Source of the DNA: Natronospirillum sp.
GTDB lineage: Bacteria; Pseudomonadota; Gammaproteobacteria; Pseudomonadales; Natronospirillaceae
Assembly (NCBI RefSeq): GCF_022565775.1
Contig: NZ_JAIUMC010000003.1
Coordinates: 1-64,000, forward strand
Direction of reading: 5' to 3'
DNA length: 64,000 nt
The translations under genes and the position numbers were made by a program. Below, in pieces: positions 8,696-17,299 of this stretch. The first letter of the stretch is position 1, and every line of letters begins with the position of its first letter. Under the pieces are notes generated by a model. The model was not told the DNA's origin. It saw only the letters and a program-made list of their open reading frames with translations, and searched no databases.

Positions 8696-9408
8696 CGCTC
8701 CTCCGGATCGTTGGCATACTCATAGAAGATGTCGGAGTTCACCAGGTCGCCGTCGCGCCGGAAGTTGGTAATGCCCGAGAAGCGCAGCAGGCGCCGGGAC
8801 TCCAGGTCATACTCCAGTTCAAGATCGTCGACAAACCAGCGCAGCAACGCCGACGACAGTCCGACGTCCAACACCAGCCTGCCGTCTTCCTGAGCCGACT
8901 CTTCAATGCGGAAACTGTAGGTGCGCCCGGCACTCAGTGACAGAAAATCAAAGTCCAGCCGGCCCTGTTCAAGCAACTGGTCGAAATTGTCTGCGATATA
9001 CTGGTCGAACGCGGCGTCAAACACCACCTGTTCCGGATTGGACAGTCGTGCCCTTTCTGTCTCGTCGCGCTGCGGATCCAGGATGCGCTGTTCATAACGT
9101 CCCCCGTTCAGTCTTCCCGTAATCCGGGTGTCTGCTTCCAGATCCTCCCAGTCGAGTGAGGGCACATAAGGCAAGCCGGTGTCATAGCGCAGCACCTTGC
9201 GTGCAAACCGCTCGCCATCCGGGCGTTCATAATCAACCCGGCGCTCTACGATACGATCGTCTTCGAAGGTCAGGTAGTGCAGTTCGATATAGTCGAGGTC
9301 GCCGGTGTCCGGGTCGAAGGCTTCACCGCGGATGGTCCAGTTGGCAAAGACAGGCCCAGCGACCAGCAGCAGGCAGGTGGCAAGCAGAGTGGCTGTGATA
9401 AAACGCAT
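8692..9408 (-). CDS. Exported protein of unknown function
   Basis: The N-terminus MRFITATLLATCLLLVAGPVFA is a clear signal peptide with a likely cut after FANW or VFA. The mature part (about 215 aa) is rich in charged residues and probably mostly beta, with alternating strands such as IVERRVDYERPDGERFARKVLRY. It has no cysteine-lipobox, so it should be soluble in the periplasm. It sits between the DUF2878 gene (three-base gap) and the DUF1475-like gene (four-base overlap). Similar exported proteins are known to accompany Cfa/DUF2878 operons in other gammaproteobacteria, but no activity is known to me. Confidence 0.75.
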   Translation of the reverse strand: MRFITATLLATCLLLVAGPVFANWTIRGEAFDPDTGDLDYIELHYLTFEDDRIVERRVDYERPDGERFARKVLRYDTGLPYVPSLDWEDLEADTRITGRLNGGRYEQRILDPQRDETERARLSNPEQVVFDAAFDQYIADNFDQLLEQGRLDFDFLSLSAGRTYSFRIEESAQEDGRLVLDVGLSSALLRWFVDDLELEYDLESRRLLRFSGITNFRRDGDLVNSDIFYEYANDPEER

Positions 9409-9411
9409 GAT

Positions 9412-9912
9412 TCAAATCCTTTTGATCTGCCGTCTCAGGTTTGGAGGCCAGTGTCGGCGCAGGGTAATGAAGGCCGGGAATGCAACGGCCCACCAGATAG
9501 AAAACGCTATGATGCCCGCTGTCGAAAGGGGTTCTGCAGCGCCGAGCACAGCGCCGCCATAATATGAAAGCGGACCGGAGATGGCGCCCAGCAGGGCGGG
9601 CAGCAAGAGTCCTGGAATCTTGTGCAGCAGATGCCAGATCACATTGGCGAATGACACCCAGAGCACCAGCAGCCAGAGTGGTCCCAGCAGTGAATTCTCA
9701 TTGAAGGTCACCAGGCCCACCGCCTGCAGTGTCAGGTCGGCGCCATAACCCAATACCGTGACCAGGCCGATGAAAGCAAGCGCCATGGGTGCCTGCCGCC
9801 AGACAATGGTACTCAGCAAAGGCAGCGCCCAAAGCAGGGACCAGAGGTTGCCCGCCAGTACAGTGATGAACCAGGTGGTCTGATAGATGACAGCGTGCAT
9901 CCAGGGCTTCAT
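9412..9912 (-). CDS. DUF2878 family inner-membrane protein
   Basis: The protein has 166 aa and four to five hydrophobic helices (for example IYQTTWFITVLAGNLWSLLWALPLL and ALLGAISGPLSYYGGAVLGA). The LLGAISGPLSYYGG segment and the overall layout fit DUF2878, a family that commonly accompanies cfa. I start it at the ATG at 9912 because this gives the same four-base ATGA overlap with the cfa stop that joins the other genes of the operon. A longer in-frame extension upstream lies wholly inside cfa and is not credible. Its function is unknown. Confidence 0.8.
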   Translation of the reverse strand: MKPWMHAVIYQTTWFITVLAGNLWSLLWALPLLSTIVWRQAPMALAFIGLVTVLGYGADLTLQAVGLVTFNENSLLGPLWLLVLWVSFANVIWHLLHKIPGLLLPALLGAISGPLSYYGGAVLGAAEPLSTAGIIAFSIWWAVAFPAFITLRRHWPPNLRRQIKRI

Positions 9913-11150
9913 GGCAGGATCGATGACCGGCGATTCTGTGGTTTTGACAGGATCAACTGCGCCACACCGATGTTGCATTCCCTGAACCCGCCCTCGCAGT
10001 AAGCGAAGTAGTACTGCCACAGGCGCTGAAAAGTTTCATCATAGCCCTGGGCCATCAGTTGTTCCGAGCTCCGATTGAAGCGTGTCTGCCAGTCACGCAG
10101 CGTGCGCGCATAGTGATCGCCGAAGTCTTCCAGGTGGCGGACTGTCATGTCTGTCACACGGCTCACTTCCTGCGTGATGCGAGCCACGCTGGGCAGATGG
10201 CCGCCCGGAAAAATGTATTTCTGGATAAAGTCGACATGCTTGCGGTAGTAGTCGTAGCGCTGATCGGCGATGGTGATCGCCTGCAGCAGCATGGCACCTT
10301 CCGGGCGCAGCAGGTCGTTGCACTTGGCGAAGTAGGTCGACAGATACTCGTGTCCAACAGCCTCGATCATCTCAAGAGAGACAATCTTGTCGTACTGGCC
10401 ATCCAGTTTGCGATAGTCCTGCATCAGCAGGGTAACCCTGTCTTCGAGACCGGCTTCCCTGATGCGCTCCTGGGCATAGTTGAACTGTTCGCTTGAAATC
10501 GTGGTGGTGGTCACCCTGCAGCCATAGTGGCGAGCTGCAAATTCGGCCATGCCACCCCAACCGGTACCTATTTCCAGCAGGTGATCACCCGGTTTCAGGT
10601 CCAGTTTCTGACAGATGCGGTGCAGGCGGAATGTCTGAGCGTCTTCCAGCGTCGCTTCAGGGCTGGGGTACATAGCCGAGGAGTACATCATGCTGGCGTC
10701 GAGGAAGCGTTCGAACAGTTCGTTGCCCAGATCGTAATGCGACGAGATGTTCTCGCGCGCCTGATTGATGGTGTTGCGGTTGAACCGGTGGTCCAGCAAA
10801 GACATCAGGCGTCGCATGGCAGACAGTGGGCCTTTGCGCTCCAGAGTCTTGAGATTGCGCGCGAACACCTGCACCACTCGGGTCAGGTCATGGGAATCCC
10901 AGAGCTTGAGCACATAGGCCTCGGCAGCGCCAATGCCGCCGCCCAGTACAAATTCCTTGTACACAGCAGGGTCGCGAATTTCGACGGTAGCCCTGCAGTC
11001 GCTGGCAGGGTCACCGAAGCCCCAGGTTTCTCCGTTTTCTTCGATCACCAGATAGCCATCCTGAATATGATTCAGGGCCCTGAACATGAGCCGTCGCCAA
11101 AGGCCGGGGACTGATTCGGCAGCAACTGCCCGGTCTCCAGTCATTCTCAT
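9909..11150 (-). CDS. cfa: Cyclopropane-fatty-acyl-phospholipid synthase family methyltransferase
   Basis: Enzymes of this family transfer a methylene group from S-adenosylmethionine to the double bond of unsaturated phospholipid acyl chains at the membrane surface. The SAM-binding motif [21 protein letters not shown] and the lipid-site segments [26 protein letters not shown] and [12 protein letters not shown] are all present. The length of 413 aa is close to E. coli Cfa (382) with a longer N-terminus. In this operon context (SDR, FAD protein, DUF1365, photolyase) the product could be a modified methylated or furan-type fatty acid rather than a plain cyclopropane; that is inference. Its start overlaps the DUF1365 stop by four bases. 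Confidence 0.93.
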   Translation of the reverse strand: MRMTGDRAVAAESVPGLWRRLMFRALNHIQDGYLVIEENGETWGFGDPASDCRATVEIRDPAVYKEFVLGGGIGAAEAYVLKLWDSHDLTRVVQVFARNLKTLERKGPLSAMRRLMSLLDHRFNRNTINQARENISSHYDLGNELFERFLDASMMYSSAMYPSPEATLEDAQTFRLHRICQKLDLKPGDHLLEIGTGWGGMAEFAARHYGCRVTTTTISSEQFNYAQERIREAGLEDRVTLLMQDYRKLDGQYDKIVSLEMIEAVGHEYLSTYFAKCNDLLRPEGAMLLQAITIADQRYDYYRKHVDFIQKYIFPGGHLPSVARITQEVSRVTDMTVRHLEDFGDHYARTLRDWQTRFNRSSEQLMAQGYDETFQRLWQYYFAYCEGGFRECNIGVAQLILSKPQNRRSSILP

Positions 11151-11938
11151 TTTTTAACTCCTCCAGGGGGGTGCGGAAAGTAGGGCACCCGTTTCAACCA
11201 CAGCTTTAATGCATTGAGGTGGATTCCCCAGACCACTGTCCAGGTCATCAGGGGGTATTGTCGAAGTACGCGGCTGAGGTTTCTCCGGTTCACCTCCAGG
11301 CGCTCAAGGGCCATGGATGCGACGAAAATACGGCCCTCAGCGTCGTCATTTTGCAAATGCATACGCAGGGACTCTCCAGGCACTCCGAATTGCCAGCGGT
11401 AATGGTGGTCCATCGGAAAGAAGGGGCTGACATGAAACTGCTTTTCCAGCTCGAACTGCCACATCGACTTTTCATAGCCTTGCGTCGCCACAGCACCCGT
11501 CAACGGTCGGGTAGTCAGAATGTACTGATAGCGGTCTTTCCAGGGGGTGTTGGTCACTTCGGGGATGATGGCCAGCGGGATTTCATCATCATCGGAGTCG
11601 AACAGATAATAGAAGGTCACAGGACTGAAGCCGACACCCCAGGTGCGCCATTGGGTCAGCATGCGAACCGCACCGGCAGGTCTGTAGCCGGTGCGTGTTT
11701 CCATCAGGTCCAACAGGGCTTCACGCAGCGGTACATTCGGGTCACCAAGGTAGTCGGCGCGACGGAACCAGGAGAGATTGCGCCGGCCATGGCTCCACAG
11801 CGGATGCATGGCTGCAATGTCATCCAATTCTGCCAGGTCGGTATAGACCATGTAGACGCGGTAACTCAACTGATGCGCCTTGGGGCGCCAGCGGCGATGG
11901 GTGACAGTGCCTGTGTAGAGACCACTTTTCAGGGACAT
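11147..11938 (-). CDS. DUF1365 domain-containing protein
   Basis: The 263-aa protein is typical of DUF1365 (COG3496): a start of the form [34 protein letters not shown], the NPVTFYY-like segment [17 protein letters not shown], and [15 protein letters not shown]. No membrane segment is clear. It is nearly always found beside an FAD amine-oxidase-like protein and a Cfa-family methyltransferase, as here, and is thought to act with them on lipid acyl chains; the reaction is not established. Its ATG overlaps the stop of the FAD gene by one base (TGATG). Confidence 0.92.
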   Translation of the reverse strand: MSLKSGLYTGTVTHRRWRPKAHQLSYRVYMVYTDLAELDDIAAMHPLWSHGRRNLSWFRRADYLGDPNVPLREALLDLMETRTGYRPAGAVRMLTQWRTWGVGFSPVTFYYLFDSDDDEIPLAIIPEVTNTPWKDRYQYILTTRPLTGAVATQGYEKSMWQFELEKQFHVSPFFPMDHHYRWQFGVPGESLRMHLQNDDAEGRIFVASMALERLEVNRRNLSRVLRQYPLMTWTVVWGIHLNALKLWLKRVPYFPHPPGGVKK

Positions 11939-13215
11939 CAGGTGGCCTGCCAGTCAATACCGAAATCCCGGCCGACCCGCAGCGCGCTGTTTACACCATC
12001 CTCATGAAAGCCGTTGAACCAGTAGGCCCCACAGTAGTGGGTGTTGTTCTGATTGCTGATTTCGTGGAACCTGGCCTGGGCCTGCATGCCCTCGGGCGTG
12101 AACACCGGGTGGCTATACCGGAAGCGTTTGATGATGCGGTCCTCTGCAATTGCACCTGTGTAATTCAGCGTAACACAGAAGGTTTCCGGCGCATCGTCGA
12201 AATTCTGTAATATGTTCATGTTGTAGGTCACCGAGACAGGGCTCTGCGCCGCTGTCGGAATGTGGTAGTTCCAGGCCGCCCAGGCCTTGTGTCGTTTGGG
12301 CAACAGCCGGGCGTCGGTATGCAGAACGACATCGTTCTCTGTGTAGGGCAGGGCGCCCAGTACAGCCTGCTCGTTTTTGGTGGGCTCGGCCAGCAGGGCC
12401 AGGGCCTGGTCCGAGTGGCAGGCGAACACCACACGGTCGTGAACCTCCTGCCCGCTTTCCGTCACGATGGTCACGCCCCCCTGATCCGCCGAGGTGCGCT
12501 CTACGCGCTGCACCGGCGTGCTCAAGCGGATACGGTCGGCGAAGCCACGGGTAATGGGTTCGACATAGCTGCGTGACCCGCCAACCAAGGTGCGCCACTG
12601 CGGACGGTTCTTGACCGACAGCAGCCCGTGATTGCGGAAAAAGCGGATAAAGAACAACGCCGGGAAGCGCATCATGTCCTCTTCTCCGGATGACCAGATG
12701 GCAGCACCCATGGGTACGATATATTTGCTCACAAACCAGTCGCTGTAGCCATGGCGCTGGAAGAACTCGCCCAGAGTCATGTCCGGTGGCACATCGCCCC
12801 GATCGACCAGCTCCAGACAATGACGGTTGAAGCGAAGAATCTGCCGGACCATGCGATAGAATCTGGGGTTGAACCAGTTGCGCTTCTGCGCAAACAGGGC
12901 ACCGATCGAACTGCCGCAGTATTCGAGACCGGTCTGTTCACATTTCACTGAGAAACTCATGCGGGTCTTCTGGTCTTCAACATCGCCCAACTGGGCGATC
13001 AGGCGCTGAAAATTGGGATAGGTCCAGTCATTGAACACGATGAAGCCGGTATTGACGGGCCAGCTCCGACCGCCCGCTTCCACGTCTTCAGTATTGGTGT
13101 GGCCGCCGATGTAATCGTTGGCTTCATACACAGTGATGTCATGGTCCTTGTGCAACAGCCAGGCTGTTGTCAGTCCTGAAATACCACTGCCGATAATGGC
13201 GACCTTCTGCCGCAT
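11938..13215 (-). CDS. FAD/NAD(P)-binding amine-oxidase-like protein (COG2907)
   Basis: The N-terminus has the dinucleotide-binding fold motif [17 protein letters not shown] followed by the acidic ribose-binding residue in [15 protein letters not shown]. The rest matches the COG2907 type of flavin amine-oxidase-like enzymes ([42 protein letters not shown]), of 425 aa. These proteins accompany DUF1365 and Cfa and belong to the singlet-oxygen regulon of Rhodobacter. A role in oxidising or desaturating a membrane fatty acid is plausible but unproven. The gene lies 26 bases downstream of the SDR gene. Confidence 0.92.
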   Translation of the reverse strand: MRQKVAIIGSGISGLTTAWLLHKDHDITVYEANDYIGGHTNTEDVEAGGRSWPVNTGFIVFNDWTYPNFQRLIAQLGDVEDQKTRMSFSVKCEQTGLEYCGSSIGALFAQKRNWFNPRFYRMVRQILRFNRHCLELVDRGDVPPDMTLGEFFQRHGYSDWFVSKYIVPMGAAIWSSGEEDMMRFPALFFIRFFRNHGLLSVKNRPQWRTLVGGSRSYVEPITRGFADRIRLSTPVQRVERTSADQGGVTIVTESGQEVHDRVVFACHSDQALALLAEPTKNEQAVLGALPYTENDVVLHTDARLLPKRHKAWAAWNYHIPTAAQSPVSVTYNMNILQNFDDAPETFCVTLNYTGAIAEDRIIKRFRYSHPVFTPEGMQAQARFHEISNQNNTHYCGAYWFNGFHEDGVNSALRVGRDFGIDWQAT

Positions 13216-13241
13216 ACTGTCTCCTTTGAGCCCGGGTTGAT

Positions 13242-14051
13242 TTAGTCAGCGCTGCGGCTTTTGGCTTTGGCTGCATTTCGGCTGAGCTTGCTGTTCAGGG
13301 CGTATTGCCAGCCCAACGGCAGAAGCCCGAACAGGCGCAGGCCCAGAGTAAACCGTTTGGGAAAGTGAATATGGGCCTGTTGGCGTCGGATGCCTTTACG
13401 AATACGTTTGCCCGCGTCTTCTGCGGACAGCAGGAAGGGCATCTTGAAGTCGTTGCGCCGAGTCAGCGGCGTGTCGACAAAGCCGGGTGACACTACCTGC
13501 ACTCTTATCCCCAAAGGTTTCAGATCAGCGGCCATGGTGCCCAGCCAATAGGTGAAGGCCGCCTTTGAGGCGCCGTAAGCCTGGGCTCTGGGCAGGGGCG
13601 AGAAGGTCACACTGGAGCTGATGCCGACCAGCCTGGGGTCTCGTCCCTTGCGCAGCAGAGGCAGAGCGGCATGAAAAAGCCGGACCGGACCGTGAAAGTT
13701 GGTGTCCAGAACACGGTCATACATGTCCAGGTCGTTGTCGTCGCGGTCCATGTCTATGTATTCGCAGGTGCCTGCATTGAGCACCAACCAGTCGAGACTG
13801 CCGGTGGTGTCGGCAATCTGCTGCAATGCCGAATCACGCGCCGGGGCATCGGTAATGTCCAGAGGCAGCACCGTCACGCTGACCTTGGGGAAGCTCTTGT
13901 TGATGTCGTCGGCCAGCGCCTGCAGCTTGTCGGCAGAGCGGGCACTGATGAAGAGGTGGCCCGCTTCCGGTGCCAGCTCTGCTGCCAGTTCCCGGGCCAG
14001 ATGGTACCCGATGCCGGTGGAAGCGCCGACCAGCCAGACAGATAATCCCAT
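13242..14051 (-). CDS. Short-chain dehydrogenase/reductase
   Basis: This is a classical SDR of 269 aa. The nucleotide-binding GASTGIG is at about residues 9-15, LNAG at about 91-94, and the active site follows with Ser in GISSSVTF and Tyr-x3-Lys in YGASKAAF. The tail is basic (SRNAAKAKSRSAD). The cofactor cannot be told reliably, and the substrate is unknown; in this operon a lipid-derived aldehyde or ketone is a reasonable guess. It starts 11 bases after the SnoaL-like gene ends. Confidence 0.92.
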   Translation of the reverse strand: MGLSVWLVGASTGIGYHLARELAAELAPEAGHLFISARSADKLQALADDINKSFPKVSVTVLPLDITDAPARDSALQQIADTTGSLDWLVLNAGTCEYIDMDRDDNDLDMYDRVLDTNFHGPVRLFHAALPLLRKGRDPRLVGISSSVTFSPLPRAQAYGASKAAFTYWLGTMAADLKPLGIRVQVVSPGFVDTPLTRRNDFKMPFLLSAEDAGKRIRKGIRRQQAHIHFPKRFTLGLRLFGLLPLGWQYALNSKLSRNAAKAKSRSAD

Positions 14052-14062
14052 GCTTGCCGCTC

Positions 14063-14503
14063 CTATTGTCCCATGCGTTGTTTGATGGCATTGACCAGGC
14101 GACCGATCAACGGCAGGTTTTCGTACAGCATTTCACCGGCGTCGAAATAGTCACGGTGCAGACACACCAGGCCATCTCGGGTTATGAAATGGGTGGTGCC
14201 CTCTACTTGAACGGGACGGCCATTTTTCAGCCTGGGATGCTCGACCGTCATGCTCCACGCCATGAAGATATGCGACCCTTCGGACACCGCATCGCCATAA
14301 CTGAATTCGATCTTACGGACATTGCGATAGAGGCGGGTGAAATAGGCCTCCAGGGTTGGCAGCCCCTGCATGTGGTGAAACGGATCAATGAATTCGGCAT
14401 CTTCGGTATACAATTCACGCAGAATACCGGCCTTCAGACTGTCGGCATTGATCGACTGATAGGTGTTCTGGATATGTTCGATCATGTCAGCTGGTGGCTC
14501 CAT
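14063..14503 (-). CDS. SnoaL/NTF2-like domain protein
   Basis: This small alpha-plus-beta protein of about 146 aa has the nuclear-transport-factor-2-like pattern: an N-terminal helix (MIEHIQNTYQSI), LYTEDAEFIDPFHHMQGLPTLEAYFTRLY, and alternating strands ending with HRDYFDAGEMLYENLPLIG. Such proteins are often isomerases, cyclases or ligand-binding folds. The start is set at the ATG at 14503, seven bases after the photolyase stop; another ATG follows at 14485 and a longer frame would run into phr. Similar small proteins sit at this position in related photolyase/SDR/Cfa operons. Confidence 0.8.
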   Translation of the reverse strand: MEPPADMIEHIQNTYQSINADSLKAGILRELYTEDAEFIDPFHHMQGLPTLEAYFTRLYRNVRKIEFSYGDAVSEGSHIFMAWSMTVEHPRLKNGRPVQVEGTTHFITRDGLVCLHRDYFDAGEMLYENLPLIGRLVNAIKQRMGQ

Positions 14504-14510
14504 AACGGTG

Positions 14511-15890
14511 TCAGGAATAGTCCGCGTCTTCCGGCAGATGAGCATTCTGCTCTTTCGCCGCTTTGAAGGCCGCTTTGGTACGTTCGGCAGCTTCCTTGTG
14601 GATCACCAGGGGCGGAGGATAACCCGCCGCCTCGCGCTCCAGGGGTGAAGGATCCAGGATGGCAGCCCCTTCGAGGTGGGCCAGCTCAGGCACCCATTGC
14701 CTGACATAGTCGCCATCAGGATCGAAGCGCTGGGCCTGGCGCAGTGGATTGAAAATGCGGAAATAGGGCGCCGCATCGACACCGGTACTGGCACCCCACT
14801 GCCAGTTGCCGTTATTGACCGCAAAGTCGGCATCCAGCAACTGGTCCAGAAACCAGGCCTCGCCCAGCCGCCAGTCGAGCAACAGGTCCTTGCTAAGGAA
14901 GGCGGCAGTGAACATCCGGGCCCTATTGGGCATGCGCCCGGTGGCGGCGAGTTGGCGCATGGCGGCATCCACCACAGGATAGCCTGTGCGGCCCTGCTGC
15001 CAGGCCTGCAGCTTCTTGTGATCCTTGTCCCAGCGTACTAGATCCGTCCAGGCCTGCAGGCCTCGATGGAGATAGACATCTGGAAAGTGGTAGCCGACTG
15101 CATAGAAGAACTCGCGCCAGATCCACTCGTCGAGCCACTTGTCGGCACCAGGCTGTTCCCCTGAACCTGTGGCCTGGGCTGCTGTCTCTGCAAAGGCCTG
15201 GCGGGTAGTCAGCAGACCATTGGCAATGGCGGGGGAGAGGCCGCTGACAACGGGTCGTCCGAGGTCATTTCTGACCTCTTCATAGCGCTGTTGCTCCGAC
15301 GCCACATAGCGTTGCAGCGCCGCAATGGCTTCCTGCTCCGGTTCCGGCAGCGGCCCTGCCCAGGCAGGGCTCGCAAAAGGCGGCACTGGGTGTTCCGACC
15401 AGCGCTGGCGCCATGCCTTCTTGAAGGCGGTGAACACGCGATAGGGCTGCCCCTGGCCGTTGAGCACCGTTTCAGGTGGGTAGGTCAGCCGGTCATCGAC
15501 CAGAGTGAAGTCAATGCCTTGTGCATTCAGCCGCTTGCCCAGCCAGGCGTCGCGCCGTCGTTCATTGAGGCCATATTCGCGATCGGCAAGCAACACAGCG
15601 GCCCCTTTGTCATGGGCGACCTGCAGCACCTGTTCAGCGGCGGCCCGGTAGGTGTCCGCCTCTAGCCAATGCACCCGGATACCGGAAGCCCTGGCCCATT
15701 CCGCGAAGGCCTTCTGCTGAGTGCGTAGCAGGTCCAGCTTGCGCTCGCCATACCCATGCTGTCGGTATTGCTCAAGCGCGGGGGTCAAAATCAGGGTTGT
15801 ATCGGCAGCACCCTGATCAAGAGCACCCGAGTACTGCCATATCGGGTTGTCCAGAACCCGCAGGCTGGTGCGTAACCATATCAGTGTCAT
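14511..15890 (-). CDS. phr: Deoxyribodipyrimidine photolyase
   Basis: Photolyase repairs UV-induced cyclobutane pyrimidine dimers using FADH- and blue light. The N-terminal antenna domain starts at MTLIWLRTSLRVLDNP. The FAD-binding domain contains WIWREFFYAVGYHFPDV, GRTGYPVVDAAMRQLAATGRMPNRARM and NGNWQWGASTGVDAAPYFRIFNP, which are hallmark photolyase motifs. The chosen ATG at 15890 gives 459 aa and a four-base overlap with the upstream DUF523 gene; a frame extending upstream into that gene is discounted. It sits in an operon with lipid-modifying genes, which fits a joint response to light and singlet oxygen. Confidence 0.96.
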   Translation of the reverse strand: MTLIWLRTSLRVLDNPIWQYSGALDQGAADTTLILTPALEQYRQHGYGERKLDLLRTQQKAFAEWARASGIRVHWLEADTYRAAAEQVLQVAHDKGAAVLLADREYGLNERRRDAWLGKRLNAQGIDFTLVDDRLTYPPETVLNGQGQPYRVFTAFKKAWRQRWSEHPVPPFASPAWAGPLPEPEQEAIAALQRYVASEQQRYEEVRNDLGRPVVSGLSPAIANGLLTTRQAFAETAAQATGSGEQPGADKWLDEWIWREFFYAVGYHFPDVYLHRGLQAWTDLVRWDKDHKKLQAWQQGRTGYPVVDAAMRQLAATGRMPNRARMFTAAFLSKDLLLDWRLGEAWFLDQLLDADFAVNNGNWQWGASTGVDAAPYFRIFNPLRQAQRFDPDGDYVRQWVPELAHLEGAAILDPSPLEREAAGYPPPLVIHKEAAERTKAAFKAAKEQNAHLPEDADYS

Positions 15891-16843
15891 ATCTGGTTCC
15901 TCAGTCCGAGTGCTTCGGGATAAGGCGTGAGGAAAAATTGCCGACGCACATAGCTGTCTTCTTCCCATGCGGTGTCAATGTGATGCTGCAGCAGTGTGAG
16001 GGGCACGATCATGGGCACCAGACCGTCCTGGTATTTGTCGATCACGGCCCGCAGGGACTGTCGGTGGTCACTGCTCACCCTGTCCCTGACATAACCCTGC
16101 AGGTGCTGCAGCGCGTTGGCAACCTGGCCGCGCGAGGCTGGCCGGGCCAGTGCCTCCGCGACCTGATGCTGATAATCACTGGCAACCTTACGGATATCCT
16201 TGTTCGAGAGATCAGAGAGCAGTTTGCCCAACGCCTGATAAGTCGGATAGGAGTGCGCCATGATCAGGTATTTGCTCCGACTGTGAAAGTCGACAAGTGC
16301 CGCGGCTGACTGACCGGGATCGGCCTGTCGCCACCTTTGTTGCATGAACACACGGGTCAGGAAGTTTTCCCGCAGATGACTGTCATTCAGCCTCCCGGCC
16401 TCCTCCATGGGCAACAGGGGCGTCTGTTTACGCAGGCGGCCGGCAAAAATACCGGCAGTGCTGTCAGTCGGAAAGCCCCGCTCATTGTAGAGCTTGACGC
16501 GAAAGAGCCCGCAACTGGGAGACCCCTGCATCAGTATGATGCCGTCCCACCGGGCCGCCTCCGTCCGATAGTCGTCAGCGAGCGCAGCCAACGGGGCGGT
16601 ATAGTCATTCTCGCCATCCTGAGTCTCGGCGTGCACGGCGCCGTCATGGTTGACCAGGCGTATCGGCTCTCTGGGTACCCCCATACCGATTTCGAATTCC
16701 GGGCAGAGTGGGCGCAGGTCAACGAACTCGCCCAGGACATCGGTAACCCAGCGGTGACGTTTGTGGCCCCCGTTGTAGCGAACCTCCTCCCCCATCAGGC
16801 AAGCGCTGATTGCCACGCGGGGACGGTCGGCATTCCCGGTCAT
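15887..16843 (-). CDS. DUF523-DUF1722 fusion protein (YbgA-like)
   Basis: Two domains are fused. DUF523 (about 1-160) begins PRVAISACLMGEEVRYNGGHKRHRW and carries the conserved cysteines of SACL and GSPSCG. DUF1722 (about 190-305) contains FHSRSKYLIMAHSYPTYQALGKLL, as in E. coli YbgA. In many proteobacteria this fused protein precedes phr, as it does here. Its role is not known to me. It has a clear GGAG ribosome binding site seven bases before the ATG and is the first gene of the ten-gene operon. Confidence 0.93.
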   Translation of the reverse strand: MTGNADRPRVAISACLMGEEVRYNGGHKRHRWVTDVLGEFVDLRPLCPEFEIGMGVPREPIRLVNHDGAVHAETQDGENDYTAPLAALADDYRTEAARWDGIILMQGSPSCGLFRVKLYNERGFPTDSTAGIFAGRLRKQTPLLPMEEAGRLNDSHLRENFLTRVFMQQRWRQADPGQSAAALVDFHSRSKYLIMAHSYPTYQALGKLLSDLSNKDIRKVASDYQHQVAEALARPASRGQVANALQHLQGYVRDRVSSDHRQSLRAVIDKYQDGLVPMIVPLTLLQHHIDTAWEEDSYVRRQFFLTPYPEALGLRNQI

Positions 16844-16894
16844 CTAGAATCTCCCTGTCTGTGCAGTCAGTCTGTACTTGAAGCATATCCGGAA

Positions 16895-16922
16895 TATACG
16901 TCAGAGGGCTGCGGCTGGTTCA
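16895..16922 (-). promoter_or_regulatory. Candidate ECF-type promoter of the photolyase/Cfa operon
   Basis: On the minus strand TGAACC (16922-16917) is followed after 16 bases by CGTATA (16900-16895). A -35 with AACC and a CGTA-like -10 at this distance is the general layout recognised by extracytoplasmic-function sigma factors such as RpoE. Transcription would begin near 16888, about 45 bases before the first start codon. The assignment rests on one site read by eye. A TATATT overlapping the same place (16898-16893) could instead be a sigma-70 -10. Confidence 0.4.
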
Positions 16923-17002
16923 GCGAGTTGTACCGGTTTTCCGGTTCGGACGGACGGGTCGCAATGAAGTTGTATTGACGCAGTGATTTCTATCGCCCCC
17001 CC

Positions 17003-17031
17003 TTGAGCCGGTCGGCCCCAGCGGTTATGAT
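17003..17031 (+). promoter_or_regulatory. Sigma-70 promoter of the 4.5S RNA gene
   Basis: TTGAGC (17003-17008) and TATGAT (17026-17031) are exactly 17 bases apart, close to consensus. The bases after the -10 are GC-rich (TCGCGCCC), as in stable-RNA promoters under stringent control. The expected start is near 17038, a few bases before the mature RNA. Confidence 0.75.
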
Positions 17032-17046
17032 TCGCGCCCTGTTGTG

Positions 17047-17154
17047 GTGGCCCGCTTGGTCCCTCCGCAATGACTATCCACGAACCCCGCCAGGCCCGGA
17101 AGGGAGCAACGGTAGTGGTGACGTCATGTGCCGGAGTGTGGCTGAGTGGGCCAT
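17047..17154 (+). ncRNA. ffs: Signal recognition particle 4.5S RNA
   Basis: The closing stem pairs TGGCCC-type bases at 17048-17053 with GGGCCA at 17148-17153. The apical region is unmistakable: CAGGCCCGGAAGGGAGCA around 17091-17108 with the conserved GGAA tetraloop and the symmetric Ffh-binding internal loop, followed by GTGACG and GTGCCGG. It is the short bacterial type of about 107 nt. Exact ends are inferred from pairing. It lies upstream of dnaX in the same direction. Confidence 0.95.
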
Positions 17155-17299
17155 CTCCATTTCCAGCCCCCGAAAATTGCGCTTTGACCCTCTGTCGCGA
17201 AGTCGTGACGGTCTCCAGGGACACCGGGCTGTTTGTCTGGTACTGGTTGCGTGGAGCGGTTAGCATATCGGGACTATGTACAGGTTATAGCGGATACGC

